Source: Sinorhizobium sp. BG8 (GTDB taxonomy: Bacteria > Pseudomonadota > Alphaproteobacteria > Rhizobiales > Rhizobiaceae). Taken from it: a stretch of 64,000 bases of DNA. A program made the translations under genes and the position numbers. Each line of letters begins with the position of its first letter. Position 1 is the stretch's first letter. The notes beneath the pieces were generated by a model. That model was given only the letters and a program-made list of their open reading frames with translations. It did not search any database and was not told the DNA's origin. This document shows positions 29,223-38,605 of the stretch, one piece after another. The stretch lies in assembly GCF_016864555.1 (NCBI RefSeq), contig NZ_CP044011.1, positions 1,507,501 through 1,571,500 of the forward strand, given 5' to 3'.

Positions 29223-29315
29223 GAGTCCCAGCCATCATTGGAGATGACTCACAGCCTCCGTGCGCCTCCTTGTGACGGCGCGATGCCGAGTGCACGCAGC
29301 GCAGGGCCGGTGGGC

Positions 29316-30347
29316 CTAATGCGATAAATTCTCCCCGACGCGTGATCCCTGAAGCAATCGATGATCGTGCGGAGTTGTCGCGAAGCGACGTCGGAAATTC
29401 CGACTGAGATGGGAAGAATCGCAAAATCCGCACTCTACCGCGATTGCGGCGATCGTCTTGTCGGTCTTCTCCAGGATGTGGCGGGCGAGGAGAAGGCGGA
29501 TCTCCAGGTAGGCTGCAAGGGGAGAGAGGCCGATTGCATCTCTGAAGTGGCGTTCGAGGCGCCGCTTCCCCGTGTTCAGATGCCGTGCGATGTCAGCCAC
29601 GGAAAGCGGCGTGTCCATTCGCTGCTGCATGAGCAGAAGCGCTCTTCTGACAAGCGGGTCTTTTGTTTCCAGATCCAGAGTCAGTCCGGGTTGCGGCGCG
29701 CGTTCGTCCTCGGCCCCGCTGATCATCATGATGTTCAGGCTCTTCGTCGCTTGCGCCTTGCCGATGTGTCTGTCGACCAGAAAGGCTGCGAGATGCGCTG
29801 TACCAGTACCACCGGAACACGTCAGGCGGTCGCGGTCGACCACGAAAATCTGGTCCGATACCGGCTTCAGTCCGTCAAACTGGGAGAGAAAATCCTGGTG
29901 ATGGAACCAGCTCACGCATCCGCGATAGCCTTCCATCAATCCGGCGCGGTGAAGGGTAAAGGTTCCGGTACAAAGCCCGACCAGCGGAACTCCGGCCGTT
30001 GCTGCCTGTTGTAGAAAGGCCTCCAGCTTGCGGTTGGGGTGCTCCATCTCGTCGATGAGGCCGCCCACGACCACGACATAGTCGAACCGCTTTGGATCAC
30101 CGAAAGGCTCTTGTGGTTGGAGGTAGACACCGCAACTGGCTGCGATCGGCTTCATGTCGGCGGCGATCACGCTCCACCGGCACTGGATCGGCCTGCTTCG
30201 GTCACCCTCGTCCGCGGCGAGGCGCAGCACATCGACAAAGTTGGCGAACGCGCACAACGTGAACCGGTGCAACAGAACAATTCCGACAGAGAGTCTGGCT
30301 TCGTCTCCACTGCGCCGACGGCCATTTGCCATGCGATTTCCATCCAC
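29316..30347 (-). CDS. AraC-family regulator with GATase1-like sensor, copy 1
   Basis: The 343-residue protein has an N-terminal DJ-1/PfpI (GATase1)-like domain (about 20-190) including LVGLCTGTFTL, where the family's cysteine is placed, and a C-terminal AraC double helix-turn-helix (about 225-325, IAAIAVECGFCDSSHLSRNFRR). This architecture is that of GbdR, CdhR and ArgR-like activators of betaine, carnitine or arginine catabolism. An ATG at 30332 is an alternative start. It is divergent from a second AraC gene and converges on the oxidase gene. Confidence 0.92.
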   Translation of the reverse strand: MDGNRMANGRRRSGDEARLSVGIVLLHRFTLCAFANFVDVLRLAADEGDRSRPIQCRWSVIAADMKPIAASCGVYLQPQEPFGDPKRFDYVVVVGGLIDEMEHPNRKLEAFLQQAATAGVPLVGLCTGTFTLHRAGLMEGYRGCVSWFHHQDFLSQFDGLKPVSDQIFVVDRDRLTCSGGTGTAHLAAFLVDRHIGKAQATKSLNIMMISGAEDERAPQPGLTLDLETKDPLVRRALLLMQQRMDTPLSVADIARHLNTGKRRLERHFRDAIGLSPLAAYLEIRLLLARHILEKTDKTIAAIAVECGFCDSSHLSRNFRRRFATTPHDHRLLQGSRVGENLSH

Positions 30348-30487
30348 GCACTATGTCTCAATTCTACTTTCAGAATGACGCATCCATACTTTTCTAATTT
30401 CCGGGCTGGGTCAATACTCCAAGGGTACCCGATCACACGAGCGTACAGGCAAACGGCCGTCCGGTTATCATTGGGAGAAGTCTTTCC

Positions 30488-31561
30488 ATGACCATAGTCA
30501 GCCCCGTCCAGCGACAGATCGTTTTCTACCTTGTGCCCGACTTTACACTGCTCGCATTTTCGTCCGCGATCGAGGCCCTGCGGCTGGCGAACTCGGTCCT
30601 GGGCGTTGAAGCGTATACGTGGCGGGTGACCTCGGCGGTCGAGGGTAAAGTTCGCGCCAGCTGCGGCGTATCGGTTGAAGTCGACAACGCGATTGCGATG
30701 GAGCGACAGCACCTCAATTCCTGGCAACGACCCTCGATGGTCGTCGTATGCGCCGGGAAAAACGTCGCGGAACATTCTGACCGGGCGGCCAGTGCATGGT
30801 TGCGCGAATGCCGCAACCGCGGCGTCGCATTGGCGGCGCTCTGCAGCGGCGCACACGTGCTGGCAACCGCGGGACTGCTTGATGACAAGGAGTGCGCCAT
30901 CCACTGGGAACACATGCCCGGATTCGTCGAGCGCTTTGTAGACGCCAGCGTCACGGCTGGCATCTACCATGTCGATAGCAACATCTATACCTGCGCTGGC
31001 GGGGCCGCGACCTTCGACATGATGCTGCATATCATTGAACGTGACTATGATGCCCGCGTGGTGAGCGGCATATGCGAACTCGCTCTGGTGGATCGCGTGC
31101 GGGAACCGGGAGACCGGCAGCGTCTTCCCTTCTCCAGGCGTGTGAGCGTGCAGGACCCCAAGGTCGTGGCACTGGTTGCGAAAATGGAGCAGAACCTGAC
31201 AGAGCCACTGGAGACGGATGACCTCACGGCCATCGTGGGGCTCTCGCGTCGACAGATCGAACGGCTGTTCAGAAGTGAGCTGGGTTGTTCTCCCGCGCGC
31301 TACTATTTGAAGCTTCGTCTGGAGCGCGCGCATTTGCTGCTGGTTCAGACGACGATCCCGGTGATCGAGATCGCCATAGCCTGCGGCTTCGCCTCAGGCT
31401 CCCATTTCTCGAAGTGCTACCGCGAGACGTATGGTTGTACCCCGCTCGAAACGAGAGGCCAGCTCACCAACCGGGAACGGTCCCGAAGCGTCTCTGCAAG
31501 AACGCTTGACCCCGGTCGCGACGCCCAACTCGATAGCTTTGCCCACAGGCTTTCCGCCTAG
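30488..31561 (+). CDS. AraC-family regulator with GATase1-like sensor, copy 2
   Basis: The 357-residue protein has the same architecture as its divergent neighbour: a DJ-1/PfpI-like domain (ALAALCSGAHVLATAGLL near 117) and AraC-type DNA binding (IEIAIACGFASGSHFSKCYRE near 295). It is closer to the GbdR/CdhR type that responds to glycine betaine, dimethylglycine or carnitine derivatives. Together with the quaternary-amine-type transporter, this supports betaine-like catabolism for the cluster. The ATG follows GGGAGAAG. Confidence 0.92.
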   Translation: MTIVSPVQRQIVFYLVPDFTLLAFSSAIEALRLANSVLGVEAYTWRVTSAVEGKVRASCGVSVEVDNAIAMERQHLNSWQRPSMVVVCAGKNVAEHSDRAASAWLRECRNRGVALAALCSGAHVLATAGLLDDKECAIHWEHMPGFVERFVDASVTAGIYHVDSNIYTCAGGAATFDMMLHIIERDYDARVVSGICELALVDRVREPGDRQRLPFSRRVSVQDPKVVALVAKMEQNLTEPLETDDLTAIVGLSRRQIERLFRSELGCSPARYYLKLRLERAHLLLVQTTIPVIEIAIACGFASGSHFSKCYRETYGCTPLETRGQLTNRERSRSVSARTLDPGRDAQLDSFAHRLSA

Positions 31562-31597
31562 CCTCGGTCGCAGTACGCGCACGAATGCGGCCCGGCT

Positions 31598-32935
31598 CTA
31601 GAGCCATCCGCCGGTGAAACCCGCCCTGCGCAGTCCCGTTACTAGGGGGCGGGACTGGCGCATCGTGTTCCAGAGCAGGCCTGTCCTGTAGTTTTCAATC
31701 ATCAGCACGACGGGCCCCTGGTCGATGCCGAAATGATATGGACTGACCCACCACTCGGCGGATTGTCCATCGACGGGGAATGACTGGTTGAACGACGGCT
31801 TGAAGCCATAGAGGCGGTTCATGCCGAGATCCATCCGCGCGAAGTTCCTGACGGTCGGAACGACGATCTCCGGTGCGTAGGGAAGCGATGCAACGACCAC
31901 CCATGGCGACACCGTCCCGTCATCGGGTCCGAAGGGTGCGCCGCGAGCGATATAGTCAAAGAACTCCCGTTCCACTCCGTCAACGCTCCGCTTTCCCCAG
32001 CCGGGCCCGTCGCTCGCCGTGAAGCCCCAGCAGTGCTCGCCGTAACCGACGAAATTCATGGGATTGCGGATCGCGTACTCCTGCTGGACGTAAGTGGCAT
32101 GGCGGCTGTTCTGGAAATAGTCGCTGTTGTGCTCACGCATGAACTCGTCATGGATGCCGCGAAAGTCGATCCACATATGGGAGAGCTGGTGAGTGAAGAG
32201 GGGACCTGAATAAAGCAGTTCGCGCCCATAGATGTTCCGCCATTCGTAGCTTTCCGTATAGGCGGCATAGGATTCCGGCGGCAATGGATGCGTCGGCGAG
32301 CCAAGCCCGAGAAGATACAGCAGCAGCCCCTCGTCATATCCACGCCATCGAAAGGGAATGAAGCCGTTCTCGGGTCTCCAGCCATGCGTCAACGTCAAGC
32401 CGTGGTCGCATGCCCAGTTCCAGTCGGCCCGCTCGTAGAGAGCGTTGGCAAGGCGGCGAACTTCGACTTCCTCCGCGCCATCGCCGTCGAAGTAGGCCGC
32501 CACCGTCAACGCGCCGGCAAAAAGGAACGCCGAGTCGATTGTGGAGAGTTCGCACTCCCAGACCCTGCGCCCCGTCTCGATGTCGAGGAAATGGTAGAAG
32601 AACCCCTTGTAGCCGGAAGCGTCGGGTTCGGGGCCCTGTGGACACGACAGCAGGAACTGAAGCCGTCTTCTGGCAATCTTGGCCGCGAACTTGCGGATGA
32701 TGATGCCGCGCTCCACCACCACCGGGATTGTCGCGAGCGCCATCCCTACGGCAGCGATGCTCGCAGGGGAATCGTCCGCCGTCTTGTCTCGCACGAGACC
32801 GTTGTCCGGATTGGTGCAATGCAGATAGTACAGCAGCGTCGTGAATTGCAGCCGAGCGAGATCCTGGTCGGTCGGCATGCGATGGAGGTCCGGATCGGTC
32901 GAAATCAGTTGGGCCATATCGCTATCCAAGGACAA
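31598..32935 (-). CDS. Glucoamylase-like (PF10091/GH144-like) glycoside hydrolase
   Basis: The 445-residue protein matches the glucoamylase-like domain family that includes endo-beta-1,2-glucanases (GH144) and the C-terminal parts of cyclic beta-1,2-glucan synthases. Visible family segments are NPDNGLVRDKT near 40, SIAAVGMALATIPV near 58, YHFLDIETGRRVWECELSTID near 113 and WRGYDEGLLLYLLGLGS near 202. There is no signal peptide, so it is probably cytoplasmic, where rhizobia make cyclic beta-1,2-glucan. It stands alone between unrelated clusters. Confidence 0.82.
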   Translation of the reverse strand: MSLDSDMAQLISTDPDLHRMPTDQDLARLQFTTLLYYLHCTNPDNGLVRDKTADDSPASIAAVGMALATIPVVVERGIIIRKFAAKIARRRLQFLLSCPQGPEPDASGYKGFFYHFLDIETGRRVWECELSTIDSAFLFAGALTVAAYFDGDGAEEVEVRRLANALYERADWNWACDHGLTLTHGWRPENGFIPFRWRGYDEGLLLYLLGLGSPTHPLPPESYAAYTESYEWRNIYGRELLYSGPLFTHQLSHMWIDFRGIHDEFMREHNSDYFQNSRHATYVQQEYAIRNPMNFVGYGEHCWGFTASDGPGWGKRSVDGVEREFFDYIARGAPFGPDDGTVSPWVVVASLPYAPEIVVPTVRNFARMDLGMNRLYGFKPSFNQSFPVDGQSAEWWVSPYHFGIDQGPVVLMIENYRTGLLWNTMRQSRPLVTGLRRAGFTGGWL

Positions 32936-33131
32936 TTCGGATGTCGTGGATCGAAAAGGACCGCCTTTGCGCCAGTGAGCTGTTAGCTATCCAGCAGATG
33001 CGTGCGCACGCCGCGTCCTTCGTCAGCTTTGTTGTCCACCTGAATGCAATATTTGGACGATACGTGCCTGAAGTCCAGTTCGTATCTCCTCCGTGCTCTG
33101 AAATGCATCGATCAGTGCAACGAAGTCGCCA

Positions 33132-33350
33132 TCACGTCACGCGTTTGAAGGTCCATTTGACGGTGTATTCGCCGCTGCGTTTCAGCTTGGTCTTGGTTCG
33201 AACACGGACCGGCCCGCCCAGGGCGAGTTCTGCGTCTTCGAAGGCCTGGCGGGCTTCGGCGATGGCCCGATGATACGCGCTATTGTCACGCTTCGGGCTC
33301 TCAGCAAGCGCCTTCAGTATCGCGATCGTGTCTACTTTATCGTCGGCCAC
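33132..33350 (-). CDS. Small protein of unknown function (72 aa)
   Basis: The frame starts with GTG (MADDKVDTIAIL) after GAAGGAG at about 10 bases and ends in a basic, beta-rich tail (RVRTKTKLKRSGEYTVKWTF). It has no membrane segment or known motif. It is separated by about 200 bases on each side from the glycoside hydrolase and iron-transport genes. I do not recognise its family. Confidence 0.6.
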   Translation of the reverse strand: MADDKVDTIAILKALAESPKRDNSAYHRAIAEARQAFEDAELALGGPVRVRTKTKLKRSGEYTVKWTFKRVT

Positions 33351-33567
33351 GAAATGCTTGCTCCTTCGGACTACGCCGCAGCCACATCACAATCCATCCT
33401 GCAATGCCGGCAACAGATCGAGTGAATACACCAACCGGCGCGCCTTCCTCAATCCAAACTTCCGGCGCGCACAACCTCGGTATCTTCACGCTGACGTCGC
33501 CGCGGCCAGCCGATCGCCCGGGGCCGCCCGGATTCCGAGGATCCGCACGGGGCGGGTGGGTGGTCGG

Positions 33568-34497
33568 CTACGCGAGATTGCCGGGCCCAGCCTCGGCATT
33601 GGCCACCTTCCTTCGGGGCACGATCAACGGAGTGCTCGAGACGGGATCGTCGATGATGACGCAGGGAAGGCCGAAGACGTCTTCCACAAGCTGTTCGGTG
33701 ACGACGTCGCCCGGCGATCCCTGGTTGGCAATCCGCCCTTGCCGCATGGCGATGAGGTGAGTTGCATAGCGACAGGCCTGGTTGAGGTCGTGCAGCACCG
33801 CCACGATCGTGCGGCCCGCCGCATTGAGATCGTGGAGAAGATCGAGAAGTTCGATCTGGTGGGCGATGTCGAGAAACGTCGTCGGCTCGTCGAGCAACAG
33901 GATCGGCGTCTGCTGGGCTAGCGCCATCGCCACCCAGACCCGCTGACGCTGCCCGCCCGAGAGCTCGTCTACCGGGCGATCCGACAGGTCGGTGACCCGT
34001 GTCGCTTCCATGGCGGCGATCACCGCCTTCTCGTCCGCCCTGGACCATTGCCGGAAGAAAGACTGATGCGGATAGCGCCCCCGCGCCACGAGGTCGACGA
34101 CGGTGATGCCATCGGGCGCGATGGAGGATTGCGGCAGGAACCCCAGGCGGCGCGCGACCTCTTTTGCCGGAGTGTGGGCAATGCTCTTGCCGTCGAGTAT
34201 CACCTCGCCGGACGATGGCGCCAGCAGCCGTGACAGCGCACGCAGCAGCGTGGACTTGCCGCAGGCGTTCGGCCCCACGATGACGGTAAAGGATCCATCC
34301 GGAATGGAGACGGAAAGGTCCGTGGAAATCGTGTTGCGGTCGTAGCCGATCGTGATGCTGTCGGCATGGAGGCGGCTGGAACCGCCGGATTGATCTGGAA
34401 CCTTCGGGATTGTGCTGTCTCGCTTATGATTCGTGGTTGGTTCCGCCCCGTGCGGATTGCCGCCGGTCGGAGCATTGATTGCTGGCCGATGGCTCAC
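33568..34497 (-). CDS. Ferric-siderophore ABC transporter ATPase (FepC-like)
   Basis: This 309-residue ATPase powers the iron-siderophore importer. It has Walker A GPNACGKST near 67, the signature LSGGQRQRVWVAMAL near 165, Walker B ILLLDEPTTFLD and the switch VLHDLNQA, all as in FepC/FhuC. The start is taken as the GTG whose GTGA overlaps the stop of the permease gene; it gives a 50-residue leader before the domain, longer than usual. A far longer open frame upstream only shadows the permease and is not used. It is the last gene of the iron operon. Confidence 0.9.
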   Translation of the reverse strand: MSHRPAINAPTGGNPHGAEPTTNHKRDSTIPKVPDQSGGSSRLHADSITIGYDRNTISTDLSVSIPDGSFTVIVGPNACGKSTLLRALSRLLAPSSGEVILDGKSIAHTPAKEVARRLGFLPQSSIAPDGITVVDLVARGRYPHQSFFRQWSRADEKAVIAAMEATRVTDLSDRPVDELSGGQRQRVWVAMALAQQTPILLLDEPTTFLDIAHQIELLDLLHDLNAAGRTIVAVLHDLNQACRYATHLIAMRQGRIANQGSPGDVVTEQLVEDVFGLPCVIIDDPVSSTPLIVPRRKVANAEAGPGNLA

Positions 34498-35552
34498 GTG
34501 CGTCCCTCCCGGATCAGCAGCCAGATGAAACAGAGCCCGCCTATGCTGACGGTCATGACGCCCACCGGAAGCTGAACGCTGAACGCGTGCTGCGCGGCCC
34601 AGTCCGCTCCGACCAGCAGCAGGCTTCCGGTCAGCGCCGAGGGAAGGAGAACGGTGCCGGGCGTGCGGGCGATACGGCGCGCGATCTGCGGTGCCGTAAG
34701 CGCGATGAACGCGATCGGGCCGGCCGCCGCCGTAACGATCGCAGTCAGGGCCACGCCAACCACGATCAGGCCGAGGCGGATCCGATCCGCCGAAACGCCC
34801 GAGGCCCTGGCGACATCGTCGCCGAGCTCGAGCTGTCGCATCGGCCGGGAAAGGAGAAGCGCCAATGGCACCAGAACCAAGAGAACCACTAGAACCGGCC
34901 GCAGTTGTTCGAAGCCCAGACCGTTGAGCGATCCGGCACCCCAGATGGCGGCACTCATCGCCACCTGCAGGTTTGCCTCGCGGATCATCCATGCGTTGAC
35001 GGCCGACAGCATAGCCGAGACGCCGATACCGACGATGATCAGCCGGAAACCCTGGACGCCGCGTCTGTAGGCGAGGAGGTAGACTGCGGCGGCGGTAAGC
35101 ATGCCGCCGGCAAGACCACCTGCCGCAGTCTCGTAGTATCCGCCGGAAAACAGAAGGATGACGGCTAACGCGCCGGTGTAGGAGCCGGTGGAGAAGCCGA
35201 TGATGTCGGGGGACCCGAGCGGATTGCGTGTCAGCGACTGGAAGATCGCCCCGCTCAGGCCCAGTGCGCCGCCAAGCAGGAATCCCAGCGCCAATCGGGG
35301 AAGGCGCCATTCGACCACCACCATGCGGACGTCTCCTTCGGCCTGTCCGAAAAGGGCGGAAACGACATGGGCCAGTGAAAGTGGAAACCGGCCGCTCGTC
35401 AGCGCGGCAGCGCCCACGGCGAGGCAGCACGCGATCAGCATCAGAGAAGTGCCAAGCACGCGCATGTCGAAACGCAACGACAGGCGCTCTCCGAACCACC
35501 GCAGGACCGGAGCGGGACGCCCGCTGCCGACAGGAGAGGGGGATCCGGTCAT
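34494..35552 (-). CDS. Ferric-siderophore ABC permease (FecCD family, FepG-like)
   Basis: The 352-residue membrane protein belongs to the FecCD family, with eight to ten predicted spans. Family segments are LPRLALGFLLGGALGLSG near 83, SLTRNPLGSPDIIGFSTG and GPIAFIALTAPQIARRI. It pairs with the second permease at 35549, overlapping it by four bases, and overlaps the ATPase gene likewise. The role is to move iron-siderophore across the inner membrane. Confidence 0.93.
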   Translation of the reverse strand: MTGSPSPVGSGRPAPVLRWFGERLSLRFDMRVLGTSLMLIACCLAVGAAALTSGRFPLSLAHVVSALFGQAEGDVRMVVVEWRLPRLALGFLLGGALGLSGAIFQSLTRNPLGSPDIIGFSTGSYTGALAVILLFSGGYYETAAGGLAGGMLTAAAVYLLAYRRGVQGFRLIIVGIGVSAMLSAVNAWMIREANLQVAMSAAIWGAGSLNGLGFEQLRPVLVVLLVLVPLALLLSRPMRQLELGDDVARASGVSADRIRLGLIVVGVALTAIVTAAAGPIAFIALTAPQIARRIARTPGTVLLPSALTGSLLLVGADWAAQHAFSVQLPVGVMTVSIGGLCFIWLLIREGRT

Positions 35553-36628
35553 AGCGCTCTCGCCCTTGTGCTGCGGACAAGCGCGATCAGCATCGGCGCG
35601 CCGAGGAAGGCGGTGACGATGCCCGCCTCCAGTTCGTCAGGAAAGACGACAAGCCGCCCCGCTATGTCTGCGGTGAGCATGAGGATAGGCGAACAGATGA
35701 GCGTAAAGGGAATGATCAGGCGCTGGTCCGGGCCCGTGAACCAGCGCACGGCATGCGGCACCATCAACCCGACGAAGCTGATCGGGCCAGCCGCGGCCGT
35801 CCCCGCTCCGCAAAGAAGAGTCACGGCGACGATCACGAGCAGTCGCGTTTTCAGCGGATCGGTGCCGAGTGAACGGGAGAGGTCCTCGCCGAGCGCGACT
35901 GCATTCAGGGAGCGGGCGGCAAGGAGAGACAATACCAGCCCGAACACGATGAAGGGGGCGACGGCGATCACGTCCGATATGTTGCGGCCGGAAATCGTGC
36001 CGATCTGCCAATGGCGCATGGCGTCGAACGCCTGCGGATCGAGCAGGGTGATCGACGAACCGATCCCCGACAGAACGGCCGAGATCGCCACGCCGGACAG
36101 CGCCAGCCGGATCGGCGACACCGCTTGCGCACCATGCCGGCCGGACGCGCCGACGAGATAGACGAGGACCGTGACGACGATGGCGCCGAGGAAAGCGAAC
36201 CAGATCGTCGCGCCGACCGAGGTGAGACCGAGCAGGCCGACGGCAATCGTCACGAAGAAGGCTGCCCCGGCATTGACGCCGAGGATGCCGGGATCTGCCA
36301 GCGGGTTCCTCGTTGCCGCCTGGATCAACGCTCCCGACACACCGAAGGCTGCCCCGCAGAGAAGACCGAGCAGGGTGCGGGGTAACCGGTAGTCGCGGAC
36401 GATGATGTGTTCCGCGACCGAACCGTCATAGGAAAACAACGCGTCGATGGCCGTCGAGACCGCGACCGGACGCGCGCCGACCAGAAGACTTGCCAGGCAG
36501 ACGCATGGCAACAGCGCGCATCCGAGCACAAGCAGAAGGACGCGACGCGCGTTCGATTTCGGCACGGATATCGGATTGCCGCGCTTTTCCGGCCACGCGT
36601 CCGCTGCTTGTTCCGGCTGTGCCCTCAC
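35549..36628 (-). CDS. Ferric-siderophore ABC permease (FecCD family, FepD-like)
   Basis: The 359-residue FecCD-family protein has LPRTLLGLLCGAAFGVSG near 82, ATRNPLADPGILGVNAGAA and GPISFVGLMVPHAVRWF. It starts at a GTG overlapping the stop of the siderophore-interacting protein gene (GTGA), with a 25-residue cytoplasmic head. It forms the heterodimeric channel with the gene at 34494. Confidence 0.93.
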   Translation of the reverse strand: MRAQPEQAADAWPEKRGNPISVPKSNARRVLLLVLGCALLPCVCLASLLVGARPVAVSTAIDALFSYDGSVAEHIIVRDYRLPRTLLGLLCGAAFGVSGALIQAATRNPLADPGILGVNAGAAFFVTIAVGLLGLTSVGATIWFAFLGAIVVTVLVYLVGASGRHGAQAVSPIRLALSGVAISAVLSGIGSSITLLDPQAFDAMRHWQIGTISGRNISDVIAVAPFIVFGLVLSLLAARSLNAVALGEDLSRSLGTDPLKTRLLVIVAVTLLCGAGTAAAGPISFVGLMVPHAVRWFTGPDQRLIIPFTLICSPILMLTADIAGRLVVFPDELEAGIVTAFLGAPMLIALVRSTRARAL

Positions 36629-37497
36629 ACCCGCGCCTGCCCTTCGATCCAGTAGCCGATGGCGTCGATGCGCTTCTTGTCGAAGCCGAGACCGTCGCGG
36701 AAATGCTTGCGGCAGTCGGAAGCGGCCCTGGCTTCGCCCGCGATATAGATATAGCCGTCACCCGGGGGGAGTTCGCCGATGTCAGCTGCGATGCGCGGCA
36801 GTTCCGTATAGCCCGGCCGCTCGGCCTTGAGGCCATGGCAGGCATGCCAGGTGACGGAAACATCCGCCGCCGTTTCGAACTCCTGCCGGTCCGCGTCCGA
36901 TGGCACCTCGATGTGCACGATCGCCTTGAAACCCGCGGGCAGCCCCTCCAGCACCCGCCCGACGGCCGGAAGCCCGGTGATGTCAGTCAGCATCAGCAGC
37001 CAATGGCTTCCCTTCGGTATCCACAGGCGTCCCTCCGGATTGCAGAGGCCGACCACGTCGCCAATTTTTGCGCTCATGGCCCAGCCTGCCGCGACACCGC
37101 CCTCGTGGACGACGATATCGATCACCATCTCGCAGGTTTTGGGCTCCCAGCGCCGGATCGTGTAAGGACGATTGGGGCAGTGCTGCGACCCGTCGGGCCG
37201 GCCCCATTTGCCGTTCTCCATCAGGACCGGCAACGTCACGGGGGTGTCGGAATCCGGCTTCAGGGCGAGTCTTACCCACTCGTCCGGGTGGCCGCTCGGA
37301 ATGAGGCGCTCGCCGCCATCCACCTTGAGCACCACCCGTATCATCGATGGGCTCAGGCGCGTGACCGCGGTGGTCGTCGCGAAGAAGTAGTCCTCGACAT
37401 AGGGCTCATGATCGTGGTCGTGGTCATGATCGTGATGGTGGTCATGAGCATGCTCGTGACCGCTGCCGTGGGAATGATTCTCGTCATGCATGCTCAT
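36625..37497 (-). CDS. Siderophore-interacting FAD protein with His-rich head (ViuB/SIP family)
   Basis: This 290-residue cytoplasmic reductase likely frees iron from the imported siderophore. The SIP fold is shown by an FAD-binding segment (CPNRPYTIRRWEP near 107), a regulator-like MLTDITGLPAVGRVLE near 168, and the C-terminal IYIAGEARAA..RKHFRDGLG. The first 30 residues contain 13 histidines alternating with aspartates, an unusual metal-binding extension for this family. Its ATG directly abuts the stop of the binding-protein gene (TGAATG). Confidence 0.92.
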   Translation of the reverse strand: MSMHDENHSHGSGHEHAHDHHHDHDHDHDHEPYVEDYFFATTTAVTRLSPSMIRVVLKVDGGERLIPSGHPDEWVRLALKPDSDTPVTLPVLMENGKWGRPDGSQHCPNRPYTIRRWEPKTCEMVIDIVVHEGGVAAGWAMSAKIGDVVGLCNPEGRLWIPKGSHWLLMLTDITGLPAVGRVLEGLPAGFKAIVHIEVPSDADRQEFETAADVSVTWHACHGLKAERPGYTELPRIAADIGELPPGDGYIYIAGEARAASDCRKHFRDGLGFDKKRIDAIGYWIEGQARV

Positions 37498-38511
37498 TCA
37501 CTCCTGCGAACGTCGCGCAGCTTCAACCAGACGCGGCACGAATCGTGGAAAGCCGTAAGGGATGGAAAGAACGCTGAGCGCCGACGTGGACCAGACATCG
37601 ACCGGATCCTCGAGCGCCACATAGGAGCCGCGCTTCACGGCCCCGAGAGTATTGAATAGAGGCTGTGACTCCGCCGCGGCGCGCGCGCCGGGGCCATACC
37701 ACATGATCAGGATATCGGCATCGATCGGATCTATCTGCTCGAGACTGACGGAAACGGACGGCACGTCCGGATTGGCGGCGGCGAGTGCCTCGACACCGGG
37801 TGAGAGGCGCAGCCCCATGTCGGTCAGCGCCGCTACGCGCGGGTCGGAAGGCAGGTAGACGACGACACCGCCGCTGCCCGGAAAATAGGTTCCGAATGTG
37901 AAGGTCCTGCCGCGCAACTGAGGGTTCTCGGACGCGATCTTCCCGAGGAATGCTCTCGTGCCTTCGATCAATTGATCTGCGGCGGAAGACTTCCCCAGTG
38001 CCATGCCGACGAGTTGGGTCTGCTCCTTCCAGTCGGCGGCAAAAGGCCCCGATCGATAGGCGACCGTCGGAGCAATCGTCGAAAGCCTGTTCCATGTCAG
38101 ATCGTCGATATCGGACGAGGTCGCAAGGATGAGGTCGGGCTTCAACGCGGCGACCTGCTCGAAGTCCACGTTTCTGCCGGCCAGCAGAACGGGGGAAGAT
38201 CCTGAAAGCCGTTCTTCGTTCCAGGGGAATATCCCGCTTTCGAAAAAGCTGTAGCGAGGCATCGCGATGGGAACTTCTCCCAATGCCAGGACGATATCCT
38301 CAGCGTTCCAGCCGAGGGTGACGATGCGTTGGGGGGCGGTTTCGATCGTCGTCGATCCAAGGGCGTGCTCAACGGTCACGGGGAACACACCGTCATCCGC
38401 CGCGGTCGCGCCGGATGCCCAAAGGCTCACGGCCAGCAGCAAGCCGGAGAACAGGACGACGATGTTCAGGCAACGCGAACCCGCAAGACGGTGCTGAGCA
38501 TGCAATGGCAT
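37498..38511 (-). CDS. Ferric-siderophore periplasmic binding protein (FepB/FecB-like)
   Basis: The 337-residue protein starts MPLHAQHRLAG at an ATG with CGGAGAAA upstream; a longer frame adds 51 atypical residues. A Sec signal peptide follows (LNIVVLFSGLLLAVSLWASGATAADD) with no lipobox. The mature part is a helical-backbone periplasmic binding fold (RIVTLGWNAEDIVLALGEVPIAM, LKPDLILATSSD). It delivers iron-siderophore to the FecCD permeases and is the first of five tightly packed genes. Confidence 0.92.
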   Translation of the reverse strand: MPLHAQHRLAGSRCLNIVVLFSGLLLAVSLWASGATAADDGVFPVTVEHALGSTTIETAPQRIVTLGWNAEDIVLALGEVPIAMPRYSFFESGIFPWNEERLSGSSPVLLAGRNVDFEQVAALKPDLILATSSDIDDLTWNRLSTIAPTVAYRSGPFAADWKEQTQLVGMALGKSSAADQLIEGTRAFLGKIASENPQLRGRTFTFGTYFPGSGGVVVYLPSDPRVAALTDMGLRLSPGVEALAAANPDVPSVSVSLEQIDPIDADILIMWYGPGARAAAESQPLFNTLGAVKRGSYVALEDPVDVWSTSALSVLSIPYGFPRFVPRLVEAARRSQE

Positions 38512-38605
38512 TTTCTCCGTGGAAAGCCGCCGATGGACCCCAGGTAGCCGTGGGTCAGAGACAATCGCGGCGGCGCTCCGAACATGATGCGCCGCCGAGA
38601 ACGGT

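Noticed and set aside
33568-35580. 670-residue reading of the FepC-like gene
   Set aside because: The first 360 residues lie over the permease gene and resemble nothing; the GTGA overlap start is better.
37405-37480. Short GTGGTC/CATGATC repeats as a CRISPR or satellite
   Set aside because: They are codons for an alternating His/Asp stretch in a clear gene, without spacers.
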